Under the pieces are notes generated by a model. That model was not told the origin of the DNA. It searched no databases and saw nothing but the letters and a program-made list of their open reading frames with translations. A stretch of DNA of 64,000 nucleotides, taken from contig OY754971.1 in assembly GCA_963576475.1 (NCBI GenBank), positions 94,501-158,500 on the forward strand. Reading direction: 5' to 3'. A program made the translations under genes and the position numbers. This DNA is from Molanna angustata (Eukaryota; Arthropoda; Insecta; Trichoptera; Molannidae). Shown here piece after piece: positions 59,893 through 64,000 of this stretch (the first letter of the stretch is position 1; every line of letters begins with the position of its first letter).

Positions 59893-60320
59893 TCCGATTA
59901 ACCATAGACATGCCGAAAACCATAGAGAAAATCTTATTCGAGTTTTGACGGCGGGATTTATGGGAAAAGCACGGTCTTAGAACTTTGGTTGCTTTGCAGT
60001 TGGCTACATTTTTTTTAATCTCTAGGGGGGGGGGGGGGGGGGGCGATGCCCTTAGTCTCGCCTAGAACGCCTGTCGATAGGAACACTTCGACAGGCCACC
60101 TGGCGTAATCCTTGTTATTTTGTCTCTTGTATTTTCGATTACCCGTCTCTCACGAGACACACGAAAACAATAATTATATAAAAGTGTGGAAGCATTGTTC
60201 TAAAGCGGTGCTTTACTGCATAAGATTTTTGTTCGTGCATTTAGTAACTTAACCATGAATAGATTCTGCCATTTGATTTTCCTAGCGTTTTATGAACATA
60301 AAATATGAACGTAAATACGA
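59893..60320. other. No gene; G-run and dispersed repeat block
   Basis: A run of about 18 G at 60026-60043. A block at 60107-60222 ('gtattttcgattacccgtct') recurs inside the family W element at 50271-50377. Confidence 0.6.
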
Positions 60321-60490
60321 CCGCCGTGGCGCAGTTGGTAAGCCGTTCGGTTTCTGTGCGGGCGTCCTGGGTTCGATTCCCAGAAGAGGAGAAATTTATT
60401 GAAATTCATTTCTCACGCATATATTGCTTCTCTGGGCTGGAAACATTGGTTAGGTAGTTGGAATAAATTACCATACGGCAATAAATTTTA
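60321..60490 (+). mobile_element. tRNA-derived SINE (family B)
   Basis: Box A-like 'gtggcgcagttggtaagccg', box B 'gggttcgattcccagaagag', then 'gagaaatttattgaaattca' and the tail 'aattaccatacggcaataaa'. It is immediately followed by a family A SINE. Confidence 0.87.
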
Positions 60491-60492
60491 GA

Positions 60493-60690
60493 TGGGTCGA
60501 TGGTAGAGCGGTTTGCGCGCTGGGCTATTAATCCAGTGATTGCGAGTTCGAATCCTGCCTCGACCGATTTCGTTCACCTATAGCACAAGCATTTATTTGC
60601 TTATTTTAGGGAACGTAGGAAGATGTATATTTACTTGTTTAACAAGGACATATTCATTTTTTTACAAAAAAAACTCGCTAACGAGCCTAA
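60493..60690 (+). mobile_element. tRNA-derived SINE (family A), best copy
   Basis: The head folds partly as a tRNA (GGTCGA/TCGACC acceptor; CTGGG/TCCAG stem around a CTATTAA loop), but the T-stem is imperfect. It is followed by the family tail 'cacctatagcacaagcattt' and ends near an A-run. Derived from a tRNA and not a working tRNA gene. Confidence 0.87.
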
Positions 60691-60875
60691 TACAAATAAA
60701 GCCTGATAAAAAAATATATTTTTATAAGCTTCTTGCTACGAAAATCAGTTTGGGGAAAATAAACTGTCCAAAGTAACTATTCCGATAATATTTGACTTTG
60801 CGAGTCATCTACTGGAATTAAAAATATGTATATTTAATATGAACAATCATGTATATAAAAATATGAGCAATTATT

Positions 60876-61871
60876 TTCCAACTGTCGATTCGTTCATGAG
60901 AATTCAATTATCTTAATGAATCGACATTATTAAGCCAAGATGCGTGTACGAAGGAAAATTTTGTATGGTGTAGTGGACTTTTTGCATGCTAATAACACCA
61001 AGAGAGGCCTCGCAGCATATATGTTCCCATACATGGATTTACTCAGAATATCGGAGTAGAACATTTTATGTGAGTTTTGTGTATGTGTCTGTGTGTGGGT
61101 GTGTGTGTCCGTCCCCCCCTTATAACTTTTGATCCGCTCAATTTACAGAGCCCAAATTTTCTGAATATATAAACAGTTATAGGCCTACAAAACTTTTATA
61201 CTCAGAATTTTGAATTTTTGTTTCAGTCAGGGATTATCAACTTTTGAATTTTTACTTTATTTTTCCAAATATCTCAGAAACCATAACAGCTAGAACGCTG
61301 AAAATTAGTATATATAGACAAATACAAAATCTCAAATTAGTTCTTTTTAAAAAATTCCAGGGTTTCTCAAACATTTTTTATTAAGAAATATATTTTTTTT
61401 ATGATAAATTTATGAGTTTAACTGCCTATATTTCCATTTTTTTAAATACCGAAAAAAGCCGAAACGCCCCAACTAGATAATTTAATTTTATATAAAAAAT
61501 ATTAACATTGTATTAGCACATCTCAATTTTTTTTTAACAATTTTTATAAAAATTGAATTTAGTGACGACATCACTTCATACAATTTGTATGGTAGTCGCC
61601 TATACACAATATTATGTAAGAAGACTTAGTTTGATACTTAAATCTCCAAATATACATACATACCATCATACTGTTTTCATATTCTGTGTAGGAAAAACAG
61701 ACTGACCTCCATACTATCCTATCCTGACAAACATACCTACATGTTTTATATAGAAAATAAAATATCTTCAAATATTTATTAATTTGTGTTGTTTATAGTT
61801 TGGTACGTATTCTTTGATTATGCATGCTATCGCCATCGACAGTTGGATCTCATGTGTTACATGCAACTAGT
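60876..61871 (+). repeat. Interspersed family X copy, 5'-truncated
   Basis: Colinear with 44092-45056, including the GT-rich stretch near 61080-61108 and the ACTAGT end. Non-coding. Confidence 0.8.
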
Positions 61872-61909
61872 TATTAATAGTAGATTATTTATGTAGGGAA
61901 AAAGAATAT

Positions 61910-63367
<1,458 letters not shown>

Positions 63368-64000
63368 TTATTCAAACGACGACTTAGCGCTGCTTCGTGT
63401 TATACGCCGAGCGGGGTGGGGGGGCGGCGGTGCGTTGGTACCGGCCGGCTCGCTGTGTATCGAAGTACAGCTAGGTGTATTCACTCTGCTACGACACTGT
63501 TCACTTGCGGTCGCGGGGTAGTTACTCGGGAGGGGGGTAGGGTGTGGTAGGTTCCCTGCCGGTCGATCGGCTTGCTGTGGACGGTCTATGTGCGGCTCGC
63601 TATGTTGTGTATGGAGGGCTATGATACGCGGCGATCGACGTGTAGGTATTTTTGTAACGGTGGCGGGCGGCTCTATGTTAGAAGTATTGTTGATTTCTTT
63701 ACGGTCTTTATTTTTAATATTACTTATCCGGTTTATCAGAGGCTTCCAAGCTGCAGGTAGTCGAAGCGAATCGTCACGTGTATTCATGGAATTTTCACGG
63801 CGTTCTATTTCTATTGCTTCGCGGAAGACTCGGCAAATTTCTTTTTCTTGGCGGACGAGTGTTTTTGCACCATCAAAATCAATTTTATGCCCCTCGGTCA
63901 ACACGTGGTTGGACAAAGTTGACGTGGGCTTCTTTTGTTTGACGTCCAACTGATGCTCCGCTACTCTTGCCGAAATCTTCCTGTTCGTGCGACCAATGTA
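63368..64000 (-). pseudogene. Penelope-like element, GIY-YIG endonuclease C-terminus (partial at window edge)
   Basis: The minus strand enters from the right edge reading YIGRTNRKISARVAEHQLD, the YIG half of a GIY-YIG endonuclease. It continues DVKQKKPTSTLSNHVLTEGH, KTLVRQEKEICRVFREAIEI, ENSMNTRDDSLRLPAAWKPL and a Pro/Arg-rich tail to the stop at 63368-63370. This layout (RT then GIY-YIG, LREA-type helix, WKPL end) is that of Penelope-like retroelements. The endonuclease nicks DNA to prime reverse transcription. The RT and the GIY half lie beyond 64000. The visible 211 codons are open, so the copy may be fairly young. I class it as partial because the rest is unseen. The coding sequence is GC-rich compared with the window. 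Confidence 0.87.

Noticed and set aside
60493..60565. Functional tRNA gene (ATT anticodon-like loop)
   Set aside because: The T-stem is imperfect and the tail is shared with four other copies, so it is a SINE.

Overview
The window looks like a stretch of an insect nuclear genome, most likely from a moth or butterfly. It is AT-rich and intron-containing. It carries many tRNA-derived SINEs, RTE-type LINE tails, minisatellites and the palindromic 12-mer GTAGGTACCTAC. The Lepidoptera assignment is inference from repeat character; 'insect' rests on a recognisable Numb protein.

The only host gene I can support is numb, on the minus strand at the left end. Three coding exons are visible: a short MGN start exon (7326-7258), the main PTB exon (5755-5328) and a second PTB exon starting at 1726. 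The rest of the gene lies left of position 1. Each numb intron segment in the window holds a tandem array (41 bp, 34 bp and 101 bp units). The 34-bp array runs right up to a splice donor.

From 8.4 to 21.2 kb there is a three-layer nest. A 22-bp minisatellite is split by a Ty3/gypsy-type LTR retrotransposon (301-bp LTRs, decayed gag-pol). That element is in turn split inside gag by a full-length BEL/Pao element (364-bp LTRs, 5-bp target duplication, one open 1697-codon gag-pol reading frame). The remaining window is a repeat graveyard: further minisatellites (78, 55, 26 and 47 bp units), a PIF/Harbinger- or ISL2EU-like DNA element, an L2/CR1-type LINE fragment inside a GTAGGTACCTAC array, and an inverted repeat pair carrying a small hAT MITE. 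A broken RTE LINE is interrupted by antisense RTE pieces and by a DNA element whose terminal repeat is amplified nine times (36.9-38.7 kb).

The right third holds a 47-bp array of about 45 copies (52.2-54.4 kb), a GC-rich unassigned block (55.8-56.2 kb) and a hAT-in-hAT-with-SINE nest (57.4-59.9 kb). It also holds a second copy of the 25.7-kb DNA element, itself interrupted by a hAT MITE (61.9-63.1 kb). A Penelope-like element encoding a GIY-YIG endonuclease C-terminus runs off the right edge. No functional tRNA, rRNA, CRISPR or operon-like structure is present. Boundaries of decayed repeats are by eye and approximate.
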